Shown here: positions 28,388 to 37,269 of the stretch, piece after piece | How positions within the stretch are numbered: the stretch's first letter is position 1 | Layout of the letters: every line of letters starts with the position of its first letter | From: Boseongicola sp. | Lineage (GTDB): Bacteria > Pseudomonadota > Alphaproteobacteria > Rhodobacterales > Rhodobacteraceae | DNA: 64,000 bases | NCBI GenBank assembly: GCA_014075275.1 | Contig: CP046179.1 | Coordinates: 3,357,932-3,421,931 of the forward strand | Reading direction: 5' to 3' | Program-made: the position numbers and the translations under genes | Notes under the pieces: model-generated | What the model saw: only the letters and a program-made list of their open reading frames with translations | Told to the model about the DNA's origin: nothing | Databases searched by the model: none

Positions 28388-30062
28388 GGCCATGGGTGGT
28401 TTTGTCCCAGTAAAACGGTTTAAAAATCAACTCTGCCAAACCCTTCCAGCAAGCGATAGCACTGAGCGGGAAGTAAAGATGCATGAGCGGAACCCACCAA
28501 ATGAGACCGCGATGTTTTGGTGTTGAGACGGCCAGTGCTGCTACCAATAAGGTTGCCACCTCGGAAATGAAGAACAGAATCGCGAGGGTGACGATGATGC
28601 CCCATGGTGCAACATCGGTAATTGGGTGTGGCAGACCCAGTGGAATTAGCCAGAAGGACCATAGCACCGGGGCAAGGACGAACTGAGATAGGGTTCCCAG
28701 AAAGAGGGCGTGAAAGCCAAAGAAACGCCAGGGCCCGAGTTCGCGCCACAATCGGACGGGTTGGCGCATATGCACCGCCCAAGTGATGGCGTAGCCTTTG
28801 ATCCAGCGCGAGCGTTGTCTAACCCAGGTCGGCACGGTTGCTGTTGCCTCTTCCAGTGTGACGGACGGAATGAATTCAGTTCGATACCCGCGTCGGGCGA
28901 GCCTTATACCCAAATCTGCGTCTTCAGTGACGTTGTGGGCGTCCCAGCGGCCAATACGCTCGAGTATGTCACGGCGAAAGAACACCGTTGTGCCGCCTAA
29001 AGGTATGGAAAAGCCAAGACGGACCAGACCGGGCAACACCAGACGAAACCAGGACGCGTAGTCGATCGTAAAGCACCGCGTCAGCCAACTTTGTCGGGAA
29101 TTATAGAAATCCAGGACGCCTTGAAGACAGGCAACGTTTTCCGGCGCGCGTTCAAAGGCGTCGGCCACCCTGCGCAGTTGATCCGGAGCAGGGGCATCTT
29201 CGGCATCAAAAATGCCAACGATCTGGCCGCGCGCGTAGTCCAAGGCGTAGTTCATCGCGCGGGGCTTTGTTTTCAAAGTGCCTGTCGGCACGCGGATGAT
29301 GGAGATCCAGTTCGGTAAAATGATGGCTGCCAATGCCCTTTCCGTGACGGAATCGGACTGTTCCAAGATCAGCAGGCAGTCAACTTTGGCTTTTGGATAG
29401 TCGAGTTTACAAAGCCGTTCGACCAGATGCGCGGCGATATTCTGTTCTTCGTATAAGGGCACGAGCAGGGAAATGGTCGGAAGGCGAACGGAGCCGGGTC
29501 CAAAATTGCGGCGACTGAACCAGGTCAGACCGAGACGTCGGGCAGTACGTAATTGCACGATGGCACCGAGCGTCCGTAGGGCCGTGACTGCGGTCAATGT
29601 GATTGTCGCCCAAAAAACAACCACCAAAAGCGCCAGGCCAGGATCAGCCAGTACGATCAGTGCCAAGACGGTGATCACCAAAGCCCCCCAGCTTGCCAGC
29701 GAGATCGAGTTTAAGCTGCGGCAACTTTCACGCGCTGAAGTGCGGAGGGTGGCCCTGTGCGCCATCGACATGCTGCGTGGGTCCTCAATCAAACTGCGCA
29801 CTTGTTCTCTGTTCATCTCAACGAATGCGACAGATCCAAATGTTGCTTCCAGTTTTGGATGTGCCTGTTGAAAATTTTCAAATGATTCTGCGCCGACCAA
29901 AGTAATCGAGCCTTTGCGTCCCAACGGAACGATGCCGTTGCGCAGCGCATATTCGGTAGAAATGTCATCCAATAAGCGGGCGTCGCAGTGCTGGGGATTT
30001 AGGATTAGTGGGCTGCATTTGGACTCGGCAGTGGACGCGAAGTGCAATCTTGAATGTTTCAT
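28347..30062 (-). CDS. Membrane glycosyltransferase family 2 with N-terminal MshEN-like domain
   Basis: Processive-type GT2 enzyme in the inner membrane, 571 residues. An N-terminal cytoplasmic domain (about 25-100, ALRNGIVPLGRKGS...) resembles the type II secretion ATPase N-domain. Two helices follow at about 123-165, and then a GT-A domain with catalytic DAED (286-289), ED...D (380-383) and QRSRW (416-420), and C-terminal helices. The QxxRW motif is that of cellulose/hyaluronan-type synthases. The product is unknown; no PilZ domain or partner gene is adjacent. The start is ATG 30062 (a TTG at 30104 is possible). The tail overlaps the GntR gene. Confidence 0.85.
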   Translation of the reverse strand: MKHSRLHFASTAESKCSPLILNPQHCDARLLDDISTEYALRNGIVPLGRKGSITLVGAESFENFQQAHPKLEATFGSVAFVEMNREQVRSLIEDPRSMSMAHRATLRTSARESCRSLNSISLASWGALVITVLALIVLADPGLALLVVVFWATITLTAVTALRTLGAIVQLRTARRLGLTWFSRRNFGPGSVRLPTISLLVPLYEEQNIAAHLVERLCKLDYPKAKVDCLLILEQSDSVTERALAAIILPNWISIIRVPTGTLKTKPRAMNYALDYARGQIVGIFDAEDAPAPDQLRRVADAFERAPENVACLQGVLDFYNSRQSWLTRCFTIDYASWFRLVLPGLVRLGFSIPLGGTTVFFRRDILERIGRWDAHNVTEDADLGIRLARRGYRTEFIPSVTLEEATATVPTWVRQRSRWIKGYAITWAVHMRQPVRLWRELGPWRFFGFHALFLGTLSQFVLAPVLWSFWLIPLGLPHPITDVAPWGIIVTLAILFFISEVATLLVAALAVSTPKHRGLIWWVPLMHLYFPLSAIACWKGLAELIFKPFYWDKTTHGLTANQPILHQRPA

Positions 30063-30121
30063 CGGTAAAGGGCCGTCGACGTCATGTCGCCAGTGGTAGC
30101 CCAAACAGAGTTAATTGCCGG

Positions 30122-31294
30122 TTAAGCGTGCGTTTGCTCTTTGGCGCGTTCGTCCATGGCCGCCGTGAAACGTTCGAACAGATAATAGCTGTCCATCGGT
30201 CCCGGACTGGCTTCGGGGTGGTATTGCACTGAGAATACCGGGCGTTCCGTCATCCTGATGCCGCAGTTGGAGCCATCGAACAGCGAAACATGGGTTTCTT
30301 TCACGCCGTCGGGCAGGGTTTGGCTGTCAACAGTGAAGCCGTGGTTCATCGAGGTGATTTCAACTTTGCCGGTTTCCAGGTCCTTAACCGGGTGATTTGC
30401 CCCGTGGTGGCCGTGGTTCATCTTAACCGTCGTTGCACCCAAGGCCAGAGCAAGCATCTGGTGGCCAAGGCAAATACCAAAGACCGGGATTTCTGTTTGA
30501 TCAAGAACGCCTTTGATCATTGGCACAGCATATTCGCCGGTTGCCGCCGGGTCGCCGGGACCGTTGGACAGGAAAACCCCGTCGGGATTAAGGGCCAAAA
30601 CGTCTTCGGTCGTGGCCGTTGCTGGCAGAACAGTAACTTCGCAACCGGCGCTTGCCAGGCATCTGAGAATATTGCGTTTGGCGCCGTAATCAATTGCTAC
30701 GACACGATGTTTTGGAGCGTTTTGAGGTTTGTAACCTTCGGGCCAAGCCCACCGCATTTCATCCCATCGATAGGACTGGGCGCAGGTGACGTCTTTGGCC
30801 AGATCGAGGCCGACGAGACCAGAGAACGCGCGGGCTGCTGCGACCAATGCTTCGATATCGAAGTTTCCGTCGGGATCGTGGGCCAAGGCCACATGCGGCG
30901 CGCCCTGCTGGCGGATCGCGCGGGTCAGGCGCCGAGTGTCGAGGTTTCCAATGCCGATACGGCCACGTCGGGCAAGCCAGGTGGACAATTCTTCAGCAGA
31001 GCGCCAGTTTGATGGTTCCGTTGGATCCCATTTAACAACAAGGCCTTCGGCGACGGGATCGGCGGTTTCATCGTCTTCGGGATTGACGCCGGTATTGCCG
31101 ATGTGCGGGAAGGTGAAGGTCACGATCTGACCGGCGTAAGAGGGATCAGTCATGATCTCTTGATAGCCAGTCATGGCAGTATTGAAGCACAGTTCGGCGA
31201 CTTTTTGGCCCGTGGCGCCGAAGCCTTTTCCGTAGAAAATTGTGCCATCGGCCAAGGCAAGACACGCAGTCGGTCTTTGGGTGGCATCCGGCAT
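30122..31294 (-). CDS. carA: Carbamoyl-phosphate synthase small chain
   Basis: Glutaminase subunit that delivers ammonia to CarB for arginine and pyrimidine synthesis. The 390 residues have the CarA N-domain (LALADGTIFYGKGFGATG; FNTAMTGYQEIMTDPSY) and a class I amidotransferase domain with Cys275 in FGICLGHQ, His359 and Glu361 in YHPEASPGP. SNGPGDP lies at 243-249. carB is not in the window. It is divergent from the yqeY gene across 182 bp. Confidence 0.97.
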   Translation of the reverse strand: MPDATQRPTACLALADGTIFYGKGFGATGQKVAELCFNTAMTGYQEIMTDPSYAGQIVTFTFPHIGNTGVNPEDDETADPVAEGLVVKWDPTEPSNWRSAEELSTWLARRGRIGIGNLDTRRLTRAIRQQGAPHVALAHDPDGNFDIEALVAAARAFSGLVGLDLAKDVTCAQSYRWDEMRWAWPEGYKPQNAPKHRVVAIDYGAKRNILRCLASAGCEVTVLPATATTEDVLALNPDGVFLSNGPGDPAATGEYAVPMIKGVLDQTEIPVFGICLGHQMLALALGATTVKMNHGHHGANHPVKDLETGKVEITSMNHGFTVDSQTLPDGVKETHVSLFDGSNCGIRMTERPVFSVQYHPEASPGPMDSYYLFERFTAAMDERAKEQTHA

Positions 31295-31476
31295 CGGGCT
31301 GTCCTCGCTTTTCCGTAAACGGTCTGGGGTTTACGTCGGATGTGAGCGGCGGTCAAGGGAAGGACCAATTTCTCTTTTGCAATAAAATCAATCGGTTGCA
31401 GATTTTGTCGGCTGTTGATGATAGGCGCGGGTTTGGGTAAGGTCGAAGTTCTCTGAAACATGGGGATGAGGCAGAG

Positions 31477-31941
31477 ATGGATTTACGCAGCCGGATCAAT
31501 ACTGGGTTGAAGGAAGCGATGAAAGAGAAGGATGTCGACCGGTTGTCGACCCTTCGATTGATTAACGCTGCCATCAAGGATCGAGATATTGCGCATCGCT
31601 CGGAAGCGGGCGCGGATGATGAGGGAGTTGGCGAGGCTGATATCCTGACTATCCTTGGCAAAATGGTAAAGCAGCGCCAGGAAAGTGCACGCGCCTATGA
31701 AGAGGGTGGACGCCTAGAACTGGCCGAGAAAGAACTGGCCGAAATCACTGTAATTGAAACGTTTTTGCCTAAACAGATGAGCGAAGATGAGACCGCCTTG
31801 GCGATTGAAAAGGCCATCGCGGCAACCAAAGCCGGATCAATCCGGGACATGGGCAAGGTGATGGGTGTTCTGAAGGGCAAATACATGGGCCAGATGGATT
31901 TCAGCCGCGTTGGGCCCTTGGTGAAGTCCAAGCTGGGTTAG
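31477..31941 (+). CDS. yqeY: GatB/YqeY-domain protein
   Basis: Cytosolic all-helical protein of 154 residues. It begins MDLRSRINTGLKEAMKEKD and contains LRLINAAIKDRDI, ILGKMVKQRQESARAYEEGGR, IETFLPKQMSEDE, and MGKVMGVLKGKYMGQMDFSRVG, all hallmarks of YqeY. It is related to the tail domain of GatB. Its proposed role is in tRNA-dependent amidation, but the function is not settled. It is often next to carA, as here (divergent). Confidence 0.93.
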   Translation: MDLRSRINTGLKEAMKEKDVDRLSTLRLINAAIKDRDIAHRSEAGADDEGVGEADILTILGKMVKQRQESARAYEEGGRLELAEKELAEITVIETFLPKQMSEDETALAIEKAIAATKAGSIRDMGKVMGVLKGKYMGQMDFSRVGPLVKSKLG

Positions 31942-31966
31942 GCCCGTCATCGCCAAAAAACTGCCT

Positions 31967-32113
31967 GTCGGTATCACGTCGGTATTACGTCGGTGGACCC
32001 GAACGGTGGGTTTGGGTTTTGTTAACGACTGGATAACGGATTTCGACGCGAAATCCGTTGCGCGGGCGGGCGCCCGCGTGCCTTCGGCGAGGATATATTT
32101 GGGCCGATAATGG
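31967..32113 (+). repeat. Intergenic repeat block, copy A (GTCGGTAT array plus GGATAT element)
   Basis: GTCGGTAT units repeat at 11-bp spacing from 31967, ending GTCGGTGGACCCGAACGG (31989-32006). After TTAACG-type motifs and GGATTTCGACGCGAAATCC (perfect palindrome arms, 32038-32056) comes CCTTCGGCGAGGATATAT (32082-32099) and TGGGCCGATAATG. Both elements are repeated at 57093-57193 in the other order; parts occur at 17570 and 1457. Confidence 0.7.
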
Positions 32114-32155
32114 GGGCAGCTTTCGTCGCCTGTGGGCGGCGGCCTGAACGTTGTT

Positions 32156-32629
32156 TCAGCGGCTGAGGGCTTCGTTCAATTCATGATACAATGATTGGCG
32201 CTCGTCAGGGCTGAGGAAGCGACCGAGTTCGATCTCGCGGCCTGAAGCACTGAGGGTTAGGTAATTTTCGACCGGCCCATCCTTGCGCAGGTTTACGGTG
32301 ACCCAATGCGGGTTTGCCTGCCACTCGATGCGTTGGCCCTTTGGAGGACAATGGGTGAGGTGGAGATTGCTGGAGTCCAGAGTCAATTCTTCGCGGAGCG
32401 ACCGCTGTTGACGATTTGTCATGATGGCACGCCAGATACCGGCGAGTGCGGCGACAAAGAAGATCAATAGGACCCAGGCCACTGGCGAGCCCAGAACGGC
32501 CAGCAAGGGCAGAGAAAGCATCACTGCGGTGCCGCCGATAAACCAGGCAAATCCGCGCCCGGTCATGGATTGGTGCGGCCAGAGCGTGACTGAGGTTGCG
32601 GCAGTGGTATCGGACCAACGGTAGGGCAT
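32156..32629 (-). CDS. DUF2244-family membrane protein
   Basis: Small inner-membrane protein of 157 residues with two adjacent helices (about 27-70, SLPLLAVLGSPVAWVLLIFFVAALAG) followed by a soluble domain containing RIEWQANPHWVTVNL and ELGRFLSPDERQSLYHEL. That order is typical of DUF2244 proteins, which occur beside respiratory or cox genes in alphaproteobacteria. The function is unknown. It lies in a same-strand run ankyrin gene > DUF2244. Confidence 0.85.
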   Translation of the reverse strand: MPYRWSDTTAATSVTLWPHQSMTGRGFAWFIGGTAVMLSLPLLAVLGSPVAWVLLIFFVAALAGIWRAIMTNRQQRSLREELTLDSSNLHLTHCPPKGQRIEWQANPHWVTVNLRKDGPVENYLTLSASGREIELGRFLSPDERQSLYHELNEALSR

Positions 32630-32659
32630 GGTGTTAGAATAGCTTTTAGCTGTGATGTC

Positions 32660-33349
32660 TCAAGTCTGAAGCGGGTCAGGCTTCGGTTTTGATACAGGCA
32701 GGTTTGCCGTGAGGAGAGCGATAATCTCGGGCTCGTTGCGCAGGTGCGCGCGATCCAGCGGCGTCTCAGGGACATAGTCCGTATCAAGCGCTGTGGGGTC
32801 GGCGCCACAGAGCAGCAAATGCGAGATAACTGCCGGGCCGGCAAGGGAGGCTGCCACGTGGAGGGGCGTGACATCCAGGGTTCCTTTGGCGTTTACATCT
32901 GCGCCCTTGTCTATGAGCATCCTGGTCGCTTCGGCGTTATCTTCCTCGATGGCCGCGTGGAGAGGCGAGCGGCCGTCATCGTCATGGTGGTTGAGGTCGA
33001 GGTCATGCTCCAGAACCCAGGCGAGGGTTGCCTGGTTGCCGCAATCCACGGCGTTAATAACCCAGGATCGACCGATGAAGTTGTCGCTCGTGACGGGAAA
33101 GTCGGGATCGCGGGCTTTTTCGGCTTTGAGGGCATCCAAGTTCCCGTCGGTCATGGCCCCATAGATTTCGTAGAAATGATCAACGATCTCCTGTTGGATA
33201 GGATCGGCTCTTTTGAACATCGAGTGGAGCATCGCGAACGGGAATATCAGCAGTGTCCCCAGCGCGATGAAAGCCGCCAAGAGACTGACCAGGAGCCAGC
33301 CCAGTAAGGTGTCCAGAAGGTCGTATATTTTATCGCGTATTTTTAACAT
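32660..33349 (-). CDS. Membrane-anchored ankyrin-repeat protein
   Basis: 229-residue protein with an N-terminal membrane helix (about 14-40) and about three to four ankyrin repeats at roughly 85-215. Examples are DDDGRSPLHAAIEEDNAEATRMLIDKGADVN and GTLDVTPLHVAASL. Such repeats mediate protein contacts on the cytoplasmic or periplasmic side. The partner is not known. It is followed by the DUF2244 gene. Confidence 0.85.
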   Translation of the reverse strand: MLKIRDKIYDLLDTLLGWLLVSLLAAFIALGTLLIFPFAMLHSMFKRADPIQQEIVDHFYEIYGAMTDGNLDALKAEKARDPDFPVTSDNFIGRSWVINAVDCGNQATLAWVLEHDLDLNHHDDDGRSPLHAAIEEDNAEATRMLIDKGADVNAKGTLDVTPLHVAASLAGPAVISHLLLCGADPTALDTDYVPETPLDRAHLRNEPEIIALLTANLPVSKPKPDPLQT

Positions 33350-33406
33350 GGTATTTTACAATGAACGAATAAATGCACGATATTGCGGCGAAGGTGAGAC
33401 CGAGTA

Positions 33407-33778
33407 TTAGGGGTGGCGATAGACCCTGCGCCAGAGGGCGGTTAGGATTAAGACCAGGGTCAGGCAAAGCGCCGTGAGCATCAAGAACCCACCGGCGGCG
33501 GCGGCGCCATTGATGGCCGTCAGGATCGCCGGAGACTGAATGAAGGCGTCTGGTGCCAGGCCACGGGCGGCCAGCATAGCGGCGAAGGTGCTTATGAGCC
33601 CGGTTGCCCAGAATCCCAACGCATAACGCCGCAAGCGACGGGTTACATCCGACGTGTTCAGGCGTAGCGCGGCGGCAGCTGTGAAGGATACCACAAGTGA
33701 AGCCAGCACCAGCATAGCGATCCAGTTAATGTTGGAAACGACATAGTAGGTATCGTGAAAGCTGGATTGCGGGTTCAT
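33407..33778 (-). CDS. Small four-helix membrane protein with HDTYYVV motif
   Basis: Unrecognised 123-residue membrane protein of about three to four helices. Its first residues, SFHDTYYVVSNINW, copy the [14 protein letters not shown] signature of cytochrome oxidase subunit I, which is encoded about 100 bp upstream on the same strand (ctaD). The rest is not COX1-like and the heme-ligand histidines are missing. It may be an oxidase-associated subunit or assembly factor, or a remnant with convergent sequence. The ctaD terminator lies between the genes, so it probably has its own promoter. Confidence 0.65.
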   Translation of the reverse strand: MNPQSSFHDTYYVVSNINWIAMLVLASLVVSFTAAAALRLNTSDVTRRLRRYALGFWATGLISTFAAMLAARGLAPDAFIQSPAILTAINGAAAAGGFLMLTALCLTLVLILTALWRRVYRHP

Positions 33779-33823
33779 GCGGCAATCTTAAGGGCGCGTG
33801 GTGCTGAGGGATAGACTGCCAAT

Positions 33824-33856
33824 GAAAAAGGGCCCCGGATGATCCGAGGCCCTTTT
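33824..33856 (-). terminator. Intrinsic terminator of ctaD
   Basis: Nearly perfect hairpin: AAAAAGGGCCCCGGA pairs with TCCGAGGCCCTTTTT around a 3-base loop, one mismatch. It has a T run on the minus strand. It lies just after the ctaD stop at 33880. Confidence 0.85.
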
Positions 33857-33879
33857 TATCTTGAATTCAGCGTGCCGCG

Positions 33880-35544
33880 CTAATGGGCGTCGCCTTTGTC
33901 CCAATCTTCCTGTTTTGGCAGGATTTCAAAGGTATGCTCAGGCGGTGGCGATGGAAGGGTCCATTCCAGCGTGTCGGCATGTTCGTTCCAGTAGTTGTTT
34001 TCTTCGATGCGGCGACCGGAGATGATCGTCTGGAAAACAATGAAGATGAACAGGATGAAGGATGCGAAGGCCAGGAATGCGCCCCAGGTCGAGACTTCGT
34101 TCCAGGTAGCGAAGGCTTCCGGATAGTCGATGTAGCGACGTGGCATACCTTGGCGACCCAGGAAGTGTTGGGGGAAGAAGGTAATGTTGGCACCGATGAA
34201 CATCATCCAGAACTGAATTTGGCCAAGGCGTTCGTTATACTGCCGTCCCGACATTTTGCCGATCCAGTAGTAGGTGCCCGCAAAGATACAGAACACCGCC
34301 CCCAAACTCATCACGTAGTGGAAGTGTGCGACCACGTAGTAAGTGTCGTGATAGGCGCGGTCGACGCCAGCCTGCGACAAAACGATGCCGGTGACGCCGC
34401 CCAGTGTGAAGAGGAACAGGAAGCCGAAGGCGTAGAGCATCGGTGTTTTGAACTCGATCGAGCCGCCCCACATCGTGGCAATCCACGAGAAGATTTTGAC
34501 GCCGGTCGGCACCGCGATGACCATGGTGGCCAGCATGAAGTAGGTCTGCTGGGTCAGGGACATGCCGACGGTATACATGTGGTGTGCCCAGACAACGAAG
34601 CCCAGTGCTCCGATAGCGATCAGGGCCCAGACCATGGGCATGTAACCGAAGACGGGCTTGCGGCTGAAGGTTGCGATGATGTGGCTGATGATGCCGAAAC
34701 CTGGCAGCACGATGATGTAAACTTCAGGGTGTCCGAAGAACCAAAGGATGTGCTGATAAAGGATCGGATCCCCGCCGCCAGCCGGATCAAAGAAGGTTGT
34801 TCCGAAGTTTCGGTCGGTCAGGAGCATGGTGATTGCACCTGCGAGCACCGGCAGGGCCAGAAGGATCAGCCATGCTGTGACGAAGATTGACCATGCAAAC
34901 AGAGGCACTTTGAACAGGGTCATGCCTGGTGCGCGCATATTCAGGAACGTGGTGATCATATTGATCGCGCCAAGGATCGACGAGGCACCTGAAAGGTGAA
35001 CGGCAAAGATAGCGAGGTCCATAGACCAGCCACCTTCGGAGGTGGACAGCGGCGGGTAGAGAACCCAGCCAACGCCCGAACCAAGTTGGCCGTTACCACC
35101 GGGGCTAATGACAGAAGCGACTGCCAGCGAGGTGCCTGCAACGTAGAGCCAGTAGCTGAGGTTGTTCATCCGCGGGAAGGCCATGTCCGGTGCACCGATG
35201 TGCAAGGGCATGAAATAGTTGCCAAATCCGCCGAAGAGCGCCGGGATCACCACAAAGAACATCATCAGGATGCCGTGGCCAGTGATCAGAACGTTCCAGA
35301 GGTGACCGTTCGGTGTGCAGGTTGCAGCGCTGTCAGCGATGAAGCGCGGGCCTTCCATACACATGTATTGGACGCCCGGGTCTTTTAGTTCCAGCCGCAT
35401 GTAGATGGTAAATGCGACGGCGATGAAGCCGACGAAACCTGAAGTAAACAGGTATAGAATACCGATGTCTTTGTGGTTCGTGGACATGAACCAGCGGGTA
35501 AAGAATCCGCGTTCGTCGTGCCCATGAGCGGCGGCGTCGACCAT
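33880..35544 (-). CDS. ctaD: Cytochrome c oxidase subunit I (aa3-type)
   Basis: Heme-copper oxidase catalytic subunit in the inner membrane, 554 residues, twelve helices. It contains the canonical [15 protein letters not shown] start, [21 protein letters not shown] with the Cu-B histidine and crosslinked Tyr, HHMYTVG, and [13 protein letters not shown]. The start is ATG 35544, preceded by AGGAGG; longer starts lack a site. No subunit II, III or heme A synthase gene is adjacent, so ctaD stands alone here, as is common in this family. A terminator lies downstream. Confidence 0.97.
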   Translation of the reverse strand: MVDAAAHGHDERGFFTRWFMSTNHKDIGILYLFTSGFVGFIAVAFTIYMRLELKDPGVQYMCMEGPRFIADSAATCTPNGHLWNVLITGHGILMMFFVVIPALFGGFGNYFMPLHIGAPDMAFPRMNNLSYWLYVAGTSLAVASVISPGGNGQLGSGVGWVLYPPLSTSEGGWSMDLAIFAVHLSGASSILGAINMITTFLNMRAPGMTLFKVPLFAWSIFVTAWLILLALPVLAGAITMLLTDRNFGTTFFDPAGGGDPILYQHILWFFGHPEVYIIVLPGFGIISHIIATFSRKPVFGYMPMVWALIAIGALGFVVWAHHMYTVGMSLTQQTYFMLATMVIAVPTGVKIFSWIATMWGGSIEFKTPMLYAFGFLFLFTLGGVTGIVLSQAGVDRAYHDTYYVVAHFHYVMSLGAVFCIFAGTYYWIGKMSGRQYNERLGQIQFWMMFIGANITFFPQHFLGRQGMPRRYIDYPEAFATWNEVSTWGAFLAFASFILFIFIVFQTIISGRRIEENNYWNEHADTLEWTLPSPPPEHTFEILPKQEDWDKGDAH

Positions 35545-35761
35545 AGAGTGCCTCCTAGAGTCCCAAATTATTGCGCCGGGATTCTTCCCGATGCCTTTGG
35601 GCAAGTTCTAAAGGGCTGGCGGGCAGGGGGCAATGGGCGAAGTTGCTGTTGCACGCGGATAAATTGTCTCAGGGGTTGGTTCATTTGCGACGTGGTGCGT
35701 CGAAAAAATAATAGCAGGGCGTAAATTATCGATCAGGCTGGTTGAAAGGGAGGGTCGTGCG

Positions 35762-36640
35762 ATGGGGAATGGTGTGTCACTGAGCGAAGGGCGACTGCCC
35801 GAGAAAGCGGTCGAAGACTATTGGCGGGATGGTTTTCTTTTTCCAGTTCAAGTTATGTCCAACACCGGAGCGTTGCACGCGCGGGCCGAACTCGAAGCCA
35901 TTGAACGTGAGTGGTTGGATGCGGGATTGCCGCTGCCATTGAACAGCTACAAACGGGTGAACGCCCATGTGGTGATGCCATTTGTATGTGACATAGCTCT
36001 AGACGCTGGGGTTCTTGACGTAGTCGAGGGTTTGATAGGCCCGGATATACTGGTCTTTTCGGTGGAACTGTTCGTGAAAGAGCCGAAAACGCGCGCGACA
36101 GTTTCGATGCATCAGGATCTGACATATTGGGGATTGGGAGCCATTGACGGACTTGTGACGGCGTGGATTGCATTGTCCGAGGCAAGCGTCGCTTCCGGAT
36201 GCATGGATTTTGTCACCGGTAGCCACAAGAACCCGATACTGCCTCATGAAGATACTTTTGCCGAAGATAACCTATTAAGTCGGGGACAAGAGGTGAAAGT
36301 CGATATCGCAGAGGCAGATAAAACCGCCATCGAGCTGGCGCCCGGTCAGATGAGCCTGCACCACGGGCTGACAATCCATGGCTCGGGGCCGAACACGTCG
36401 GATGATCGTCGGATCGGGTTAGTGGTGCGCTACATTCGTCCGGATATGAAGCAGGAAGTGGGCGAGCGGGATTTCGCAATGGTGGCGCGGGGTGAGGACA
36501 GGTTCAACAACTTTGTGCATGTGCCGGTACCAAAGGCGAACTTTTCATCGGAAGCACTTGCATTGTATGAAGAAATCAGAACTGCGCAGGCAAAAGTGAT
36601 GATGCGCGGCGCGAGCAAGTCGACGGAGATTTATGCGTAA
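35762..36640 (+). CDS. Phytanoyl-CoA dioxygenase (PhyH)-family Fe(II)/2OG oxygenase
   Basis: Non-heme iron, 2-oxoglutarate-dependent oxygenase of 292 residues. The iron triad is His117 and Asp119 in MHQDLTYWG and His206 in IHGSGPN. Arg217 or Arg223 in DRRIGLVVRYI likely binds 2-oxoglutarate. It overlaps the HD-domain gene by one base. PhyH plus an HD-domain diiron oxygenase is the arrangement of PhnY/PhnZ, which oxidise and cleave 2-aminoethylphosphonate. The substrate here is not shown. A LysR gene on the opposite strand flanks the pair. Confidence 0.88.
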   Translation: MGNGVSLSEGRLPEKAVEDYWRDGFLFPVQVMSNTGALHARAELEAIEREWLDAGLPLPLNSYKRVNAHVVMPFVCDIALDAGVLDVVEGLIGPDILVFSVELFVKEPKTRATVSMHQDLTYWGLGAIDGLVTAWIALSEASVASGCMDFVTGSHKNPILPHEDTFAEDNLLSRGQEVKVDIAEADKTAIELAPGQMSLHHGLTIHGSGPNTSDDRRIGLVVRYIRPDMKQEVGERDFAMVARGEDRFNNFVHVPVPKANFSSEALALYEEIRTAQAKVMMRGASKSTEIYA

Positions 36641-37269
36641 TGGACCAGGTCAAATTCACAGCTATGAAGGACGGTGACAAGGAAGATTATGACTTTCTGA
36701 CCGAGCATGAGACCGAATACGCAAAAGGCACGGCGGATCGGTTGCTGCACGCGTTAGAGGCGTTGGATGAAAGCCTGTCGGGGTACCAGGTCACGCGGTT
36801 AGAGCATTCGTTGCAGTCGGCGACGCGGGCCTGGCGGGATGGGGCGGATGTGGATTGGGTGGTGTCGACCGTTTTGCATGACATCGGTGACATCTTTCCT
36901 CCCTATAATCACGACGAATACGCTGCCGCGATCCTCAGGCCCTTTGTGCGCGAACAATGCACCTGGGTTGTTGAGAAGCACGGTGATTTTCAGATGGTGT
37001 ATTATGGCGAGCATATTGGTGCGGACCCGAAGAAGCGTGAAGCCTATAAAGGGCATCCGTATTTTGAGGATTGCTCGGTGTTTTGCGAGCGTTGGGATCA
37101 ATCCAGTTTTGATCCCGAGTATGATAATCTGCCGCTGAATTTCTTCGCGCCGATGGTGCGGGAGGTGTTTGCGCGCAAGGCATATGATCCTGATGTGGTG
37201 AAGGCCGGTGTGCGGGTGAGTTTGGTCGATGAAGCGGCGGCAGTGCAGCGGGCTTCGGTATCGGCTTAA
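36640..37269 (+). CDS. HD-domain protein of the PhnZ-like diiron group
   Basis: 209-residue HD-fold protein. Likely metal ligands are His56 in LEHSLQSA, His80-Asp81 in LHDIGD, His91 in YNHDEY, His114 in VEKHGDF and Asp153 in RWDQSSFD. This is the six-ligand set of mixed-valent diiron HD oxygenases (PhnZ, myo-inositol oxygenase) and of COG4341 'HD phosphohydrolases'. By my alignment the PhnZ Tyr and Glu that gate substrate binding are Leu46 and Tyr49, so the substrate may differ. It shares one base with the PhyH gene, so they are made together. Its end overlaps the convergent LysR stop. Confidence 0.82.
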   Translation: MDQVKFTAMKDGDKEDYDFLTEHETEYAKGTADRLLHALEALDESLSGYQVTRLEHSLQSATRAWRDGADVDWVVSTVLHDIGDIFPPYNHDEYAAAILRPFVREQCTWVVEKHGDFQMVYYGEHIGADPKKREAYKGHPYFEDCSVFCERWDQSSFDPEYDNLPLNFFAPMVREVFARKAYDPDVVKAGVRVSLVDEAAAVQRASVSA

